DNA from: Scleroderma bovista
Taxonomy: Eukaryota > Basidiomycota > Agaricomycetes > Boletales > Sclerodermataceae
DNA length: 64,000 nucleotides
Reading direction: 5' to 3'
NCBI GenBank assembly: GCA_037178675.1
Contig: JAYMGJ010000737.1
Span: 1-64,000 of the forward strand
The notes below the pieces were generated by a model that searched no databases, had not been told where the DNA came from, and worked only from the letters and a program-made list of their open reading frames with translations. Positions within the stretch are counted from its first letter, which is position 1. Each line of letters begins with the position of its first letter. The translations under genes were made by a program, and so were the position numbers. This document shows, one piece after another, positions 61,030 to 64,000 of this stretch.

Positions 61030-61660
61030 AGCTAATGGCCTGGCCAGTCTGACTTATCTGACTGGTCTTACTGGTCCAATTAGTGTTATTGGTCTAGCTA
61101 GTCTTACTAGTCTAATTGGTCTAACTGGTCTGAGTCTCTGAATTGTCTGGTCACTCTGGCCAGTCTTACTGATGTGACTTGTCTGGGTGGCCTGACTGGT
61201 CTTGTTGGTCTGGATTGTCTTAAATGTCTGACCAACTTACTGTCTGACAGGTCTGACAGTCTGGGTGATCTGATTAGGCTGGGTGGTCTGGATGGTCTGG
61301 ATTGTCTTGACTGACTGACTGACTTACAGTCTGGGTGGTCTGGATGGTCTGGATGGTCTTCACTGGCTGACTGACTTATGATCTGGGTGGTCTGACAGGT
61401 CTGACAGGTCTGGATGGTCTTAACTGTCTGACCAGTCTGGATTGTCTTAACTCTCTGACTGACTTACTGTCTGGGTGGTCTGACTGGTCTGGAATGGTCT
61501 GGACTGTCTGACTGGCTGGCTGGTCTGGCTGGTCTGACTGGTCTGACTGGTCTGGTGGTCTGGCCATCTGGTTTCAGACACCCTGGTCTGATGGTCTGGA
61601 ATGGCTTGACTGACTTATCTGACTTATCCATCTTAACTGTCTGATTCCAGACAATCCAGA
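61030..61660 (-). repeat. CTGACTGGT-type minisatellite, reverse orientation of the 50316 array
   Basis: Imperfect units such as GGTCTGACTGGTCTG are the reverse complement of the CAGACCAGTCAGAC units at 50316-51190. The array ends about 130 bases before the Helitron remnant. Confidence 0.8.
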
Positions 61661-61789
61661 TACTGTAAGAGGGTTAAGACCAATTGTCACCTTGCTGATG
61701 CAGTCATCTTCATCCATCATATCTCTGTCTCCATTATGTCCTTTTCTTTCCTCAAGGAAAGGAAGGCTGGCATCTGAACATCCCTTTAC

Positions 61790-63426
61790 ATGATGTGAAT
61801 GATCGTCCACACCGTTCCAAAAAGGTTACTCAGCTACTATGGCATGCTTATCGTCTACATGTTCATCCACCAGAAATAGAGCCTCCAAATCTTTTTATGG
61901 GTGGGAGGCTGCTGCAACAATTTGTCTGTGATGCATGGGCTTCCATTGATCAATCCAGACTTACCTGGGCTGCCAACAATCAAAAAAGAGTTAGGGCAGA
62001 ACTCTATTCTGGATTGCAGGACTGTCTAGCTCAAGATGGGCAGGCAAATGTTGGCCATGTCATTCTTCCCTCCACTCACAAGGGTAGTGTGCATCACATG
62101 CAACAACTGCTTCAGGATTTTTTGGCCATCTGTCAAGAGTATAGAAAGCCTGACCTGTTTATCACTATGACTGCAAATGCAAACTGGCCTGAAATTACTC
62201 AAAATCTATTGCCTGGTATGTTGATTATCCAATTTTTTCTCTTCTTCCATTTAGTTTTACTAATTCATGTTTTATCTCATAGGTCAGACTGCACAGGATC
62301 GACCTGACTTGGTTGCACATGTCTTTCATGCCAAAAAAGAGGCACTGATAAAGAAGATCCGTGATGGCTACTTTGGGAGATTGGCTGGCAAAGTGTACAC
62401 CATTGAGTATCAAAAGTGTGGTCTTCCACACATCCACATGCTTATCTTTCTGGAGGAGGGTGATAAGATCCACTTTGTTGAGCAGATCAATGCTATCATC
62501 TCTGCTCAATTACCTGATCCTCAGATTCATCCCCAGCTTCATGCTGCTGTTTCCAAGTATATGCTTCATGGTTCTTGCACTCCTGAGCGCTGCATGGAGA
62601 ACAATCTATGCAAGAAACATTTTCCAAAGTCATTCACTGAGCAGACTATTATTAAGGAAGATGGTCATCCAGACTATGCTCGCCCTGAAAATAATTGCAC
62701 TGTAGAAAAGAATGGGGTTGTCTTTGATAATAGATATGTTGACCCTCATCCTCAACAATTACTGGTGGAGTTTGACTGTCACATCAATCTGGAGATGTGT
62801 GCTTCTGTCAAGGCAGTCAAGTACATTCACAAGTACATCTACAAAGGACCTGATCGTGCCACCATACAGACAGATGGACCTCAGGATGAGATCCGTTCTT
62901 ACCTTGATGCCAGATACATTTCCTCTACTCAAGCATGTCATAATATCTTTGAATTTCCCATGCACATGGAATATCCTGCTGTCTATCATCTTCCTGTTCA
63001 TCTGCCTGGCCAGAACACTGTGGTTTTTCATCCTGAAGATGATATTGAGGATGTTGTCAACAATGTTAAGGATAGCCCTCTTCTTGGATGATTTAAGGCC
63101 AATGCAGATCCTGAATTGGTGGCAGCAGGAGTTCATAACCATCTGTATCAAGATTTTCCAAAGAGGTTTGTTTGGAATAGGTCCAGAGGAAAATGGAAGG
63201 TCTGTCAGCGCTATCAGGCCATTGGTAGAATGTACTTTATTCCTGTCACTGCTGGTGAATGCTTCTACTTGCATGTCTTGCTAACCACCATACAAGGTAT
63301 GTCTTACTATATTAACTTTAAATTGAGAGTAGGTTGAACATGTTCACTTGCATAGGTGCCATTTCCTATGAGGATCTTCGTTCCTTTGAGGGTCAATTGT
63401 ATAATACATTCAAGGAGGCTTGCCGT
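61790..63426 (+). pseudogene. Helitron Rep (HUH endonuclease) region, truncated
   Basis: Helitron N-terminal-like domain: QQFVCDAWASIDQSRLTW, then FLAICQEYRKPDLFITMTAN. An intron (GTATGTTGATT...CTCATAG, 62216-62282) leads to GQTAQDRPDLVAHVFHAK. Rep motifs: CGLPHIHMLIFL with the H-x-H metal site (about 62420-62455) and the tyrosine motif AVKYIHKYIYKG (about 62812-62847). An in-frame TGA at 63089 breaks it, then EFPKRFVW-like sequence continues (FPKRFVWNRS), a second intron near 63297, and loss of everything after FKEACR where LTR-A4 begins. The helicase domain lies beyond the LTR or is lost. Confidence 0.87.
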
Positions 63427-64000
63427 TGTCATGCACCAAATGTGTTTGGTACTGTGGACATGGAGAAAGTTAGCCGATGAAATTAATGCAAAGAACACAC
63501 CCAAGATCTGTTGAAAGATTGTCCTGACTTGAGGGATACAGACAGCCCTCACTATCCATATCACGCAAAGTCAAGACTATCCTTATGCGAAGAATGAATA
63601 CAAGCTCGTTGTAGCCATCTATCGCACAAGAATGACTATCCTGATGCGAGAGATGAATGCCAATGCTGACAGTCATCTATCGCATGAGAACCACCAAGAA
63701 GCAGAAGAATCCAAGGATTGATGATCATTTCAGTATGAGAGAGGAATGCAACCTACTGCAGTCCAACTCCCATACCAGAACAACCAAAGAAGCAGAAGAA
63801 ACGATAGAGAAATGAAGGAAAAAAGGAAGAATCATTTTTAGCACCCAAATGTCAAATTTAGGCACCCAGTGCCAGCATTCCGATATTTTGAATAGCTCCA
63901 CCGTTTTTGAAGCTATCAATCATGTGACTATACCATCATGGAGCCTAGAACATGGTCTATCTGCCTGTCAAGTTTCAACATAAATCTGTTTATTTCCCAC
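63427..64000 (+). mobile_element. LTR-A copy A4, continues beyond window
   Basis: Begins TGTCATGCACCAAATGTG after the target CCGT (63423-63426) and follows LTR-A to the window edge. Whether it is solo or the 5' LTR of a full element cannot be seen. Confidence 0.85.

Overview
The window looks like a transposon graveyard from a mushroom-forming fungus (Agaricomycetes). Decayed coding regions recall families abundant in that group: Ty3/gypsy polyproteins, Plavaka-type CACTA transposases, a FunK1 fungal kinase, a DUF6532 protein, a Helitron Rep protein and a hAT transposase, with short spliceosomal introns (about 45-65 bp). I see no intact host gene, no tRNA or rRNA and no CRISPR. Family names are assigned by recognising motifs by eye, without database searches.

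Layout. 1-7362: 3' part of a gypsy element (Gypsy-1): pol, then an oppositely transcribed cysteine-rich gene, then polypurine tract and 3' LTR; a solo LTR (LTR-A) interrupts the antisense gene. 7363-13107: intron-bearing fragments of RPB1 (RNA polymerase II largest subunit) and mitochondrial HSP70, split by a solo LTR (LTR-B). 13108-15343: truncated LTR-B and LTR-C copies. 15344-22095: Plavaka C-terminal remnant, FunK1 remnant, unknown repeat-bearing gene. 22096-33340: Gypsy-B with gag, protease, RT, RNase H and integrase between two LTR-B copies of about 2 kb. 33341-39530: non-coding repeats, hairpin arrays and MITEs. 39531-45385: LTR-A, Plavaka N-terminal remnant, DUF6532 gene. 45386-50313: LTR-B, a MITE, LTR-A, then a gypsy integrase-chromodomain fragment with its LTR-C. 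50316-51190 and 61030-61660: minisatellite of related short units. 52087-59620: a nest in which one LTR-B copy is split by an almost complete hAT transposon and by a second LTR-B. 61790-64000: Helitron Rep fragment cut by LTR-A.

How the parts relate. About 30 percent of the window is LTR-A/LTR-B sequence, mostly solo LTRs. Every LTR-A/B junction I could place carries a 4-bp target site whose middle dinucleotide is CG or its deamination product TG or CA. At least fourteen in-frame stops across five unrelated genes are TGA where arginine CGA is expected. Together these suggest a CpG-methylated, CpG-decaying repeat compartment into which one LTR family inserts at CpG. The strongest candidates for something undescribed are this CpG-centred insertion pattern and the antisense gene, with its own TATA box, carried inside Gypsy-1.
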